From the NCBI GenBank assembly GCA_031267955.1, contig JAIRYB010000101.1:1-20660 (forward strand): 20,660 nucleotides of DNA. The letters are read 5' to 3'. The translations under genes and the position numbers were made by a program. The stretch comes from Spirochaetaceae bacterium. GTDB lineage: Bacteria > Spirochaetota > Spirochaetia > Treponematales > Breznakiellaceae. Shown one piece after another: positions 1-7,031 of this stretch (the first letter of the stretch is position 1; each line of letters opens with the position of its first letter). The notes under the pieces were generated by a model, which saw nothing but the letters and a program-made list of their open reading frames with translations, was not told where the DNA came from and searched no databases.

Positions 1-518
1 AACCGCGGGTTTCCGGGAAGCCCTGATCCGCGCTGAAAACTAATCCGCCTCCGGGAAAGGGGAAAAACCGCAGCGTCAAGCCTTCCCTGAAACCATTCCA
101 GGCAGAAGGGGAAAGGCAGCGTAAAGAATTTAACCTCAGTGAATCTTCGCCTTAACCGCCCCAGAACCTGTCGCAAACTTTTACACCGATAACTTTGATT
201 GGAAGACCGGGTCCATACTCCGGAGCCTGTCCCTTAATCTTCTTCTTCCCCTTGTGTCCGCGAACCTCTGGTTCGACGTATTCGTTGCGGTTAAAAATCT
301 TCGCCGATTACAAGGGAAAGCCGGCTGGTATCCACGGACCCCGCGAACTCCTGTTTCCGGCTCCCTGGTTTGCCCGGAGGATCGTCTTTTCCTGTCCGTA
401 CTACCCAAAGAAGGCGGGCCGGGAGAAAATGGGAAGGCAAGCTGATATTGGTCGCGAGCTTTGTGCGGTAGTATAAAAAAGCCTGGCGGCAAGGCCCGAA
501 TGAACGGCGGGCGCACAT
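1..518. other. Intergenic stretch without a convincing gene
   Basis: I see no gene here with a normal start, ribosome binding site and protein-like composition. The open frames are short, overlap each other on both strands, and have arginine/proline/serine-rich translations typical of chance reading. A perfect 6-bp hairpin (CGAACC, loop TCT, GGTTCG) lies at 261-275. On the minus strand a frame open from about 307 to the stop at 152 reads as a lysine-rich, somewhat protein-like piece of 51 residues ending in CDRFWGG. It has no start codon with a ribosome binding site and could be a gene remnant or chance. The left part may hold the far end of a gene outside the window, but nothing confirms this. 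Confidence 0.5.
475..495 (-). terminator. Weak second terminator-like hairpin
   Basis: Read on the minus strand, GCCT and AGGC form a 4-bp stem around a 7-base loop (481-495), followed by six T residues (475-480). It lies just downstream of the stronger hairpin at 519-543 and could act as a back-up terminator for the leftward operon. The short stem makes this uncertain. Confidence 0.35.
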
Positions 519-543
519 AAAAAACCACCGCTGAAGGCGGTGG
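519..543 (-). terminator. Rho-independent terminator of the leftward operon
   Basis: On the minus strand CCACCGC and GCGGTGG (525-531 and 537-543) form a perfect 7-bp GC-rich stem with a 5-base loop. A run of six T residues (519-524) follows directly. It starts 28 bp past the ankyrin gene's stop codon, so it is the natural end of the mtnA-aldolase-phosphorylase-ankyrin transcript. Confidence 0.85.
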
Positions 544-571
544 CCGTGTAATCCGTGACGGTATTAACTGC

Positions 572-3367
572 TTAGCTATTCAGCAATGCCGCAATGTCCG
601 CGCGGTTCCAGCGGCGGGCAATGTCCGCCGGGCTTTCAGACGCGATGTTCCTGCTGTTCTTGTCCGCCCCCAGTTCTATAAGCAGGCTGACCAGATCGCC
701 GCTTCCGGTCTGGGCGGCATAGTGGAGGATCGTGTTGCCCGCCGAATCCTGGCTGTCTATGGCCCTCCCGGAAAACAACGCCCTCAAAGTAGCCGATCCT
801 CCGGCAAGGGCAATCCCGGCCGGGGTTTTACCGTCGCCCGCCATGGAAAAAGGATTTGAGCCGTTGTCGGCCAGCAGCTTTGCCGTTTCCCAGCTGCCAA
901 GGTCAATCGCCACGCGCAGGGGAATGCGCCCCTCAAAATCAACCGCGGAAATTCTCGCGCCCTGATCCAGAATAGTTTTAACTATATCCAGGGAGGCCCT
1001 GTTTAAAATGGCTATGTGCAGGGGCGAATAACCGTTATCGTCGGATGCGTAAATCCTGTCTTTGGTGAGCAGCGTTGATACCATGCGGGGCGAAATATCC
1101 AGCGCGAGGGTAAAGGGAGTTTTGCCCATGGTGTTTTTTGCGTGGATTGAAACGCCGAATGAAAGCAGCATGGTTACAAGATCGCTCCGTTCCATGGAGA
1201 CCGCAAAATGGAGCGGCGTGTCGCCGCGGCTGTTCCGGACCATTGTGTCGGCGCCCAAATTCGCCAGCCTCTCAACCGTCGCCGGGGGGCCGGCCAATAC
1301 CGCGTCCATGAAGGGGGTATTTCCCTCGTTGTCGCGTTCTTCCAGGTCGGCGCCGGCGTTGATTAGGATGGCTTCCACATCCAGAATACCCAGGCGTACC
1401 GCGTCGTGGAGCGGGGTTTTCCCGGTCAGCGCGTGGGTATTAATATCGATCCCGCTTGCGCACAAGGCCCGCGCGCTTTCCACGGCGTTCCACCTGACCG
1501 AAGCGTGAAGCGCGCTATTCCCCAGGCTGTCCCGCCAATTAATCGAAGCCTTTGACTGGATCAGCGCCCGTATTGTGGAGGGGGAATCAACTTTTACCGC
1601 CGCGAAGAGCGGTGTCTCCCCTGTCGCGTTGGCAGCGTCAGGGTTGGCGCCTTTCTGTACCAGATAGGGAATATGGGAATCAAGCCGCCATTGCGCCACG
1701 TAATGGAGCACGCTGTTTCCCAGGCTGTCGCGGGTTTCAAGGGTCGCGGCGTTGAACATCCACTCCCGTATACCCCCCGGCAAATAAAAGCTGAGGTATA
1801 TCGGGCTTTCACTGCGGCCATTGGGCGCGAAGATATCGGCCCCCCGGGACAGGAGCAGTTCGCCGCTCTCCCTGTAATTAAGCCGTACCGCCAGGTGGAG
1901 GCTGGTATCCCCTTCCTTGTTCCGCGCGTTTATCAAAGCCCGCCTGTCAAGAATATGCCGGATGATTTTTTCGTCGGCATTTTCCTTTACCGCGATATGG
2001 AGGGCGGTGTTTCCCCCGCTGTCGCTTTGAAGCACGGATTCTTCCGTGAGCATCGCTTCCAGCGCGGGCATTTTGTCTTTCAGCGCTTTTTCAAACGGCG
2101 TAACGCCGTAATTGTCCGCGGCGAAAATATCGGATTTGTATTTGATCAAAAGCGGGAAATAAACGCCACGGTTTTTTTCTACAGCGAGGTACAGGGGCGT
2201 TTTTCCGGCGATATTGTGAATCGAAACATCGGCGCCGCCTTCGAGCAGGGCCTTCATAACATCTGTGCTGCTGTTAAGGGTAATGACAATATGCAGGGGC
2301 GAATCGCCGTGCTCGTCCCGCAGATTGGGGTTGGCCCCGCTAGCAAGAAGCAGCATCACGGCCTCCCTCTGGACCTGCTGCGGGATTGCGATGTGAAGCA
2401 CCGAATTGCCTTTAGCGTCCTGGATGTTGGCATTGGCGCCTCTTGATATGAGTATTTTCATCACATCCGTATGGCCCGCGCGGGCCGCCTCGTGCAGGGC
2501 CGTAGTACCGGCAGTGTTTTTCGCGTTGGTATCCGCGTTTTTGTTGAGTAGATGGGTGACAATGGCGATGTTCCCGTCCTGGGAGGCGTAGTGCAGCGGG
2601 GTAAAACCGTCGGCGGAACGGATATCGTAGTTATAGTTCCGCACGGCGGGGGCGAAATAACTGTACGCCGGTTCGGTCGAGGTCCCTCCCGCCAGGATAA
2701 TCATCTCTCCGGCTTCCGCGTATTTGCTCGCGTCCTTATGCGACAGCGCCAGGTCCAGCGCGGTCTTTTCGGAATTGTCCCTCTTGTTTACCGGGGCCCC
2801 GGCGGCCAGAATTATCCTGACGTTTTCGGTGTCGCCCGCGTCGGCCGCCATGTGCAGTATGGTCCTTCCGTTTTTGCCGGTGGATTGTACCGAAGCGGGG
2901 CTCAGTATGGCCTTTAAAAAATCCCCCCCTGCGCCCAGGGCGTAAGAAGTTACCGCGCCGCCGCCGGGTATTACCTGGTGGATATCCGCGCCTCCGTTTA
3001 CCAGGACCTCGGCAAGCCCGCTGTCCGTGTTTTCCGCGGCTATACCCAGGGGCGTTTTTCCGCTGTCGTCCGCCGTGTCAACCTCGGCTCCCAGAGAGAT
3101 AAAGAAGGCCGCAAGATCGCTGTCGCCCAGTTCTGCCGCGGCGTGGAGCGGAGTCCTGCCCCGGCTGTCCCTGGCGTTGATATTAACCCTGCCCAGGAAA
3201 AGATCCCTGGCTTTCCCGGTTTCCCCGTGATCCAGGAGGGCCCAGACATCGTCTTCCTCCGCTTCCGCCGGGGCAGGCGCGGGTTCACCGGCGCATCCCC
3301 CAGCAGCGAGGAAAATTATACCGATGCCGAAAAAAACAACATAAAACCGAATTTTAAGATACCACAT
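572..3367 (-). CDS. Ankyrin-repeat lipoprotein, about 26 repeats
   Basis: This is a 931-residue protein made almost entirely of ankyrin repeats. The N-terminus has basic residues, a hydrophobic stretch (about 8-22) and a lipobox-like LAAGGC ending at Cys25, so it is probably exported and lipid-anchored; spirochaete lipoboxes are looser than those of E. coli. From about residue 60 to the end I count some 26 repeats of about 33 residues, with the TPLHxAA and LLxxGAdxn signatures; a few (for example near residues 135-165 and 210-240) are degenerate. Ankyrin stacks bind proteins; no enzymatic domain is visible. The start is the ATG at 3365-3367, without a clear Shine-Dalgarno sequence. The gene follows the phosphorylase with a 66-bp gap and no terminator between, so it is probably the last gene of that operon. 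Whether it works with the salvage enzymes is unknown. The family call is firm; the partner is not. Confidence 0.9.
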   Translation of the reverse strand: MWYLKIRFYVVFFGIGIIFLAAGGCAGEPAPAPAEAEEDDVWALLDHGETGKARDLFLGRVNINARDSRGRTPLHAAAELGDSDLAAFFISLGAEVDTADDSGKTPLGIAAENTDSGLAEVLVNGGADIHQVIPGGGAVTSYALGAGGDFLKAILSPASVQSTGKNGRTILHMAADAGDTENVRIILAAGAPVNKRDNSEKTALDLALSHKDASKYAEAGEMIILAGGTSTEPAYSYFAPAVRNYNYDIRSADGFTPLHYASQDGNIAIVTHLLNKNADTNAKNTAGTTALHEAARAGHTDVMKILISRGANANIQDAKGNSVLHIAIPQQVQREAVMLLLASGANPNLRDEHGDSPLHIVITLNSSTDVMKALLEGGADVSIHNIAGKTPLYLAVEKNRGVYFPLLIKYKSDIFAADNYGVTPFEKALKDKMPALEAMLTEESVLQSDSGGNTALHIAVKENADEKIIRHILDRRALINARNKEGDTSLHLAVRLNYRESGELLLSRGADIFAPNGRSESPIYLSFYLPGGIREWMFNAATLETRDSLGNSVLHYVAQWRLDSHIPYLVQKGANPDAANATGETPLFAAVKVDSPSTIRALIQSKASINWRDSLGNSALHASVRWNAVESARALCASGIDINTHALTGKTPLHDAVRLGILDVEAILINAGADLEERDNEGNTPFMDAVLAGPPATVERLANLGADTMVRNSRGDTPLHFAVSMERSDLVTMLLSFGVSIHAKNTMGKTPFTLALDISPRMVSTLLTKDRIYASDDNGYSPLHIAILNRASLDIVKTILDQGARISAVDFEGRIPLRVAIDLGSWETAKLLADNGSNPFSMAGDGKTPAGIALAGGSATLRALFSGRAIDSQDSAGNTILHYAAQTGSGDLVSLLIELGADKNSRNIASESPADIARRWNRADIAALLNS

Positions 3368-3433
3368 ACCATGATTTTCGACAAAACAGGCCGGGGAAGT
3401 TAGGGAAAAAGGGCGGTGCGGGGGCGAAAGCCG

Positions 3434-4180
3434 TTATACCTTCGGGATAATCCGGGTAAGCAGCATTGTCACCCTGGCCGCGTTTTCGGCAAAGACCTTC
3501 GCTATCGCCTCCCAGGTAACCGGCTCCTCGTCGTTTTTCCAGGAATCGTAATCGGTACTCATGGCCGCCGCCGCGTAGGGAATGCCCGACTCGACGGCCA
3601 GGATAGTTTCCGTAGCGACGGACATATTGATGATGTCGGCGCCCCAGGCGCGGAACATGCGGGATTCGGCGCGGGTGGAAAAACGGGGCCCTTCGATAGT
3701 GATCACCGTCCCATGGCCGTGGTAACGGCAGCCAAGGCTTTTGCATTCACCGATGAGGAGTTCCCTGAGGCGGCCGTCGTAGGGGTCCGCCATTGCCGTA
3801 TGGACGGGGCTATGCGGCTCAAACGATTCGTGGTAAGTCATCTTCCGCTGTTTGGTAAAGTCGATAAACTGATCGATGATCACCAGATCGCCGCGGCGAA
3901 TCTCCTCGCGCAGTGATCCTACAGCCGTAGTAGCGATAATATGCGTACAGCCCGCGGCTTTAAGGGCGGCGATATTGGCCCGGTAATTTACCTGGGACGG
4001 CGGGATAGTGTGTTCGCGTCCGTGCCGGGCCAGAAGCACCACTTCCGCGCCGCCTATGGTCCCCCGCTTCAGCGGGGACGAAGGTTCCCCGTAAGGGGTA
4101 TCCTGTTTTTCGTCTCTGGGACCGGAAAGGATATCCGGGTTGTCCAGGCCGCTTCCCCCAATAATACCGATAACCGCCAT
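3434..4180 (-). CDS. mtnP: S-methyl-5'-thioadenosine / 5'-deoxyadenosine phosphorylase
   Basis: This enzyme cleaves methylthioadenosine (and in some homologues 5'-deoxyadenosine) with phosphate, giving adenine and the 5-substituted ribose-1-phosphate. At 248 residues it matches the trimeric PNP/MTAP family. Visible motifs are the N-terminal IGGSG (7-11), the phosphate-binding RHG (52-54), TAVGS (85-89), EGPRFSTRAES (163-173), the ribose-contacting NMS (185-187) and STDYD (208-212). The aspartate-rich last motif is typical of adenosine-type substrates, unlike the Asn of guanosine/inosine-type PNPs. The start has an ideal AGGAGG six bases upstream of ATG. It lies 24 bp after the aldolase and shares its operon with the isomerase that uses its product. 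The exact preference (MTA or 5'-deoxyadenosine) cannot be read from sequence. Confidence 0.92.
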   Translation of the reverse strand: MAVIGIIGGSGLDNPDILSGPRDEKQDTPYGEPSSPLKRGTIGGAEVVLLARHGREHTIPPSQVNYRANIAALKAAGCTHIIATTAVGSLREEIRRGDLVIIDQFIDFTKQRKMTYHESFEPHSPVHTAMADPYDGRLRELLIGECKSLGCRYHGHGTVITIEGPRFSTRAESRMFRAWGADIINMSVATETILAVESGIPYAAAAMSTDYDSWKNDEEPVTWEAIAKVFAENAARVTMLLTRIIPKV

Positions 4181-4204
4181 AACAGGCCTCCTGATTGTGT
4201 TTTC

Positions 4205-4822
4205 CTAATTGTATTTATGACAGAGTCCCAGTACCAGATCCAGGGCTTCTTTTACCGATTCGCCGTAGGCGATTACGCCCTCGTCGTGCCCCGCCATGAC
4301 AATCAGGCCCCGGGATCGCCCCTGCTCTTTTACGCAGGCGATAATGGCCCGCGCCATTTCCGGCGTTCCGTAAGGCGCGTCCGCGGGCGTGCGGGGATAG
4401 CCGTCCCGGAGCATGGCGTCGAAAATTTTCCGGCTGTGGATATGAATCACGGATAGGGCGGAAGGGCAGGCAAGGTAGACCGCGCCGTGCGACATGGATT
4501 CCGCCGACGCCTTGACCGGCCCGCGGCTGGACACCCTGTTTTTTTCAATATCAAAGGCGCTCACCACGCAGTACCCGTCCGGGCCCAGCGCCCGCCTGCC
4601 CCCGGTGGCGGTCCCGCTGATAAGGAATTCCCCGTTATTCATCCTGACGCTCGTGTTGCCGAATCCGACTCCGTTGGGGAGCGCCCCGACCAGGCCAAGG
4701 TCGTAAAGGCCTGTCCGCCCCTCATCAAGCTCCTTCCAGCCGGGGACTCCCGCCGCTACAGCCGCCGCCGGGGTATGTTCCGCAGTGTATTTGACGTATC
4801 CTTCTTTTGCAGATTCATTCAT
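4205..4822 (-). CDS. Class II aldolase, probable 5-deoxyribulose / 5-methylthioribulose 1-phosphate aldolase
   Basis: This is a 205-residue zinc-dependent aldolase of the FucA/AraD/MtnB superfamily. Seen: GNTSVR (55-60), a TATGG loop (71-75), a putative catalytic Glu108 in SAESMSH, zinc ligands His127 and His129 (HIH), and a third His179 in GHDEG near the C-terminus. Superfamily members either split a ketose-1-phosphate to DHAP plus an aldehyde or dehydrate methylthioribulose-1-phosphate (MtnB). The motifs alone do not decide. The context, between MtnA-like isomerase and MTA phosphorylase with no mtnW/X/C/D genes in view, favours the aldolase of the DHAP shunt (Ald2 type), giving DHAP plus acetaldehyde or methylthioacetaldehyde. 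Its start overlaps the end of mtnA by 8 bp, with CGGAG upstream, so translation is probably coupled. Confidence 0.85.
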   Translation of the reverse strand: MNESAKEGYVKYTAEHTPAAAVAAGVPGWKELDEGRTGLYDLGLVGALPNGVGFGNTSVRMNNGEFLISGTATGGRRALGPDGYCVVSAFDIEKNRVSSRGPVKASAESMSHGAVYLACPSALSVIHIHSRKIFDAMLRDGYPRTPADAPYGTPEMARAIIACVKEQGRSRGLIVMAGHDEGVIAYGESVKEALDLVLGLCHKYN

Positions 4823-5930
4823 GGCTATGCTCCGGGTAGAGTTTTAGTATTCCCTGTTCAGACGCTTCGGCGACTCCCCGTTCGGTAATAAGGCCGGTGA
4901 TGTAACGCGCGGGGGTAACGTCGAAGCCCCAGTTCCGGGCAGGGGTGCTGTCCGGGCATATCAGGACGGTTTCCATACAGCCGTCCGCGGTTTTTCCCGC
5001 CATATACCGCACCTCCGCCGGATCCCGCTCCTCAATGGGGATCTCCCGCAGGCCGTCGCGCATTTTAAAATCAAAGGTGGACGAGGGCAGGGCGATATAA
5101 AAAGGAACCCCGTTTTCTTTTGCCGCCAGCGCCTTCAGGTAAGTGCCGATCTTGTTCGCCGCGTCGCCCCGGCGCGTCACCCGGTCCGCGCCCGTAATGA
5201 CAAGGTCAACCATGTTGTGCTGCATCAAATGGCCCCCGGCATTGTCCGGGATAAGATCATGGGGAACCCCGTGACAGCCCAGTTCCCAGGCCGTAAGAGA
5301 TGCCCCCTGATTCCGCGGGCGGGTTTCGTCTACCCAGACATGGACGGCAATCCCCGCGTCAAAGGCCGCGTATACCGGCGAAAGGGCCGAGCCGTAATCC
5401 ACAAAGGCAAGCCAGCCCGCGTTGCAGTGGGTAAGGATATTCACCGCCTCGCCATTTTTCCGCTCCGCAAGCGCCCTGATAATTTCAAGCCCGCAAAGCC
5501 CGATACTTCTGCACGATTCCGCGTCCCCGTCCGCTATAGCTTCCGCCGCGCGGCGCGCTTCCCCGATCTTCTGCGCCCGCGTTCCGGGCCGGTCCAGAAG
5601 AGCGGCAAGCATGGCGTCCGCCGCCCAGGCCAGATTGCTCGCCGTAGGCCGGGTATTTTTCAAAATTTCCGCCGCTTTTAAAAGATCCGCGTCAAAAGAA
5701 GCTTCTCCGGCCTCCCGGGCCGCGAGGTACATGCCGTAGGCCGCCGCCGCCCCGATAAGCCCCGCGCCCCTTACGTACATATCTTTAATAGCCCTGCGTA
5801 CATCCTCCACAGTGCGGAGATCGAGCAGCTCAAACCTGTGGGGCAGGGCTCTCTGGTCAATTATCCGCACCGCGGCCCGGTCCGGCCCCTCGAGCCAGAT
5901 AGTCCTGTACCGCCTGCCGTTCACATTCAT
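4815..5930 (-). CDS. mtnA: 5-methylthioribose-1-phosphate isomerase (MtnA family)
   Basis: This 371-residue aldose-ketose isomerase of the eIF2B-related family turns 5-methylthioribose-1-phosphate (or 5-deoxyribose-1-phosphate) into the ribulose-1-phosphate. The family's catalytic pair is present as Cys169 (in LTHCNAGWLA) and Asp249 (in TGADRV). They are 80 residues apart, as in B. subtilis MtnA (Cys160/Asp240). Also visible are the phosphate-binding ETRPRNQGA (202-210) and GDAANKIGTY (255-264). The glycine-rich loop near residue 54 reads RGAGLIG, where most MtnA proteins have RGAPAIG. It is the first gene of the leftward operon and overlaps the aldolase by 8 bp. The ATG at 5928-5930 follows CAGGAATT. 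The related ribose-1,5-bisphosphate isomerases are less likely, given the neighbours. Confidence 0.92.
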   Translation of the reverse strand: MNVNGRRYRTIWLEGPDRAAVRIIDQRALPHRFELLDLRTVEDVRRAIKDMYVRGAGLIGAAAAYGMYLAAREAGEASFDADLLKAAEILKNTRPTASNLAWAADAMLAALLDRPGTRAQKIGEARRAAEAIADGDAESCRSIGLCGLEIIRALAERKNGEAVNILTHCNAGWLAFVDYGSALSPVYAAFDAGIAVHVWVDETRPRNQGASLTAWELGCHGVPHDLIPDNAGGHLMQHNMVDLVITGADRVTRRGDAANKIGTYLKALAAKENGVPFYIALPSSTFDFKMRDGLREIPIEERDPAEVRYMAGKTADGCMETVLICPDSTPARNWGFDVTPARYITGLITERGVAEASEQGILKLYPEHSHE

Positions 5931-5938
5931 AATTCCTG

Positions 5939-5967
5939 AGTATAAGCCGTAGCGTTTTTTGAATCAA
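5939..5967 (-). promoter_or_regulatory. Candidate sigma-70 promoter of the mtnA operon
   Basis: On the minus strand TTGATT (5962-5967) and TATACT (5939-5944) are separated by 17 bp. The -10 box ends only 8 bp before the mtnA ATG, so transcription from it would start at or next to the start codon. A second possible promoter further upstream (TTGAAA, 18 bp, TAAAAT, around 6022-6051) would give a normal leader containing AGGA. This is a pattern match only. Confidence 0.5.
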
Positions 5968-6080
5968 GTTTCCCTGAGGGCAAAGAACAAGGACAGGCGC
6001 TCATGAATTTTTGCCCTGTTTTTCGAGCGCATTTTATCAGTTTATTGTGGGATTTTTCAAAAAATTCCTATAAAAAAGCC

Positions 6081-6109
6081 TTGCATTCTTTTTATTTTCT
6101 GTATAGAAT
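6081..6109 (+). promoter_or_regulatory. Candidate promoter of the fliO-led flagellar operon
   Basis: TTGCAT (6081-6086), a 17-bp spacer and TAGAAT (6104-6109) lie in the most AT-rich part of the divergent gap, about 140 bp before fliO. I saw no sigma-28 type element in this region, so housekeeping sigma control is the simpler reading. Transcription would start near 6116 and give a leader of about 130 nt. Confidence 0.5.
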
Positions 6110-6140
6110 AAAATAGCTTACAAATATGAACTACCGTGCG

Positions 6141-6252
6141 GGATCTTTGATCCGGCGAGCTTATTCGTTGTTTGAATAAATATTATTAAACCGATCTTAT
6201 CAAGATCGCCCATAAATATGGATCAGTTTGAACTTGGGAGGGGAAAAACTGA
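6141..6252 (+). promoter_or_regulatory. Structured 5' leader of the flagellar operon
   Basis: Four hairpins follow one another. They are GGATC-TTT-GATCC (6141-6153); TTATTC with a 7-base loop and GAATAA (6161-6179); CGATCTT-ATC-AAGATCG (6192-6208); and TCAGTTT/AAACTGA (6223-6229 with 6246-6252). The last has a 16-base loop holding the Shine-Dalgarno GGGAGGGG, and its 3' arm includes the probable CTG start codon. Five GATC sites fall between 6142 and 6224. The base pairing is seen directly; a regulatory role is inference. Confidence 0.5.
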
Positions 6253-7031
6253 AACGCATCTATCCGGCTTTCGCGGTTTTATACGCCGCAGCCATTTTAT
6301 TCACAGGTATATCCCGGTTATCCGCGCAGGAGCAGGGCCAGCCTCTTGATGGGGCGGGCGGAATTCTGCCTTCTGAAACCCCTTCTCTATCCGAAACAGC
6401 CGCTGCGCTGCCCGGGGACGGCGTTGCTGCCGGTCCCGCCGGCGGCGGGGCCGGGGATGCCGCGCAGTCCGGGACTGCCGCCGCCCGCCCTGCCGAGGCT
6501 GAAATTGTCCTGGGCGAAGCCTTTCCCGAGGGCGAGTCCGCGAACGGCGCGATAGCGGGAAACCGGCTTTTCGCGGTTATACGCATGGTCCTCGTCCTTG
6601 CCCTGGCCGCCGCGGCGGTCTACGGGGTGGTGTTCTTTTTGCGCCGTTCCGCCCGGCCGCAAAACGAGCGGAATTCCCGGCTTAAGATCCTCACCGGCGC
6701 GCATCTCGGTTCCAACCGCTATGTATACGTGGTAAATGTGGGAACCAGGGCCTGGCTTGTGGGGGCAGGGGAGGGCGGCGTTTCCCTTATCTCCGAAGTA
6801 ACCGATCAGGAAGCAATCGACGCCATGGTCCTGGAAGAATCCAAACGGGGCGCCGAGCTTGCCGCGTCCCGTTTCGCGGATTTCAGGGCCATGCTTGCCC
6901 GTTTTACAGCCCGGCCTTCGTCCGGAATGGCGGGCGGAACACGGGGCTCCGACGCCCCGCCCAAGGCCGGCGCCTCGCCGTTTTCAGCCCAGACCCTGCG
7001 CAAACAGCGCGAAAGACTCAAGGGGCTTTAG
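6249..7031 (+). CDS. fliO: Flagellar export-gate assembly protein FliO
   Basis: FliO helps assemble the FliP/FliQ/FliR pore of the flagellar type III export apparatus in the inner membrane. Counted from the CTG at 6249 the protein has 260 residues. It has a signal-like N-terminus (KR, then a hydrophobic stretch, then LSAQ), a low-complexity Ala/Gly/Pro/Glu-rich linker (about 30-100), one membrane helix (about 107-131) and a small FliO domain (about 145-185, including the GVSLISEV stretch). The best ribosome binding site, GGGAGGGG at 6236-6243, is properly spaced only for CTG 6249. An in-frame TTG at 6228 would put that site inside the gene and add seven residues before the signal sequence. 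The fliP start codon follows the stop codon directly. The linker makes the protein longer than enteric FliO. Confidence 0.85.
   Translation: MKRIYPAFAVLYAAAILFTGISRLSAQEQGQPLDGAGGILPSETPSLSETAAALPGDGVAAGPAGGGAGDAAQSGTAAARPAEAEIVLGEAFPEGESANGAIAGNRLFAVIRMVLVLALAAAAVYGVVFFLRRSARPQNERNSRLKILTGAHLGSNRYVYVVNVGTRAWLVGAGEGGVSLISEVTDQEAIDAMVLEESKRGAELAASRFADFRAMLARFTARPSSGMAGGTRGSDAPPKAGASPFSAQTLRKQRERLKGL

Noticed and set aside
1673..2446. 257-codon open frame on the plus strand inside the ankyrin gene
   Set aside because: It lies fully antisense to a clear ankyrin-repeat protein, and its length is explained by the GC-rich repeat codons on the other strand. Its own translation has no domain or plausible ribosome binding site.
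5931..6120. SAM or other riboswitch in front of the mtnA operon
   Set aside because: Sulfur-salvage genes are sometimes riboswitch-controlled, but I see no multi-helix conserved core here, and the likely promoter next to the ATG leaves no leader.
6218..6349. 43-codon frame from ATG 6218 overlapping the fliO start
   Set aside because: It has no ribosome binding site, overlaps fliO out of frame and ends at once. An upstream regulatory peptide cannot be excluded but nothing supports it.
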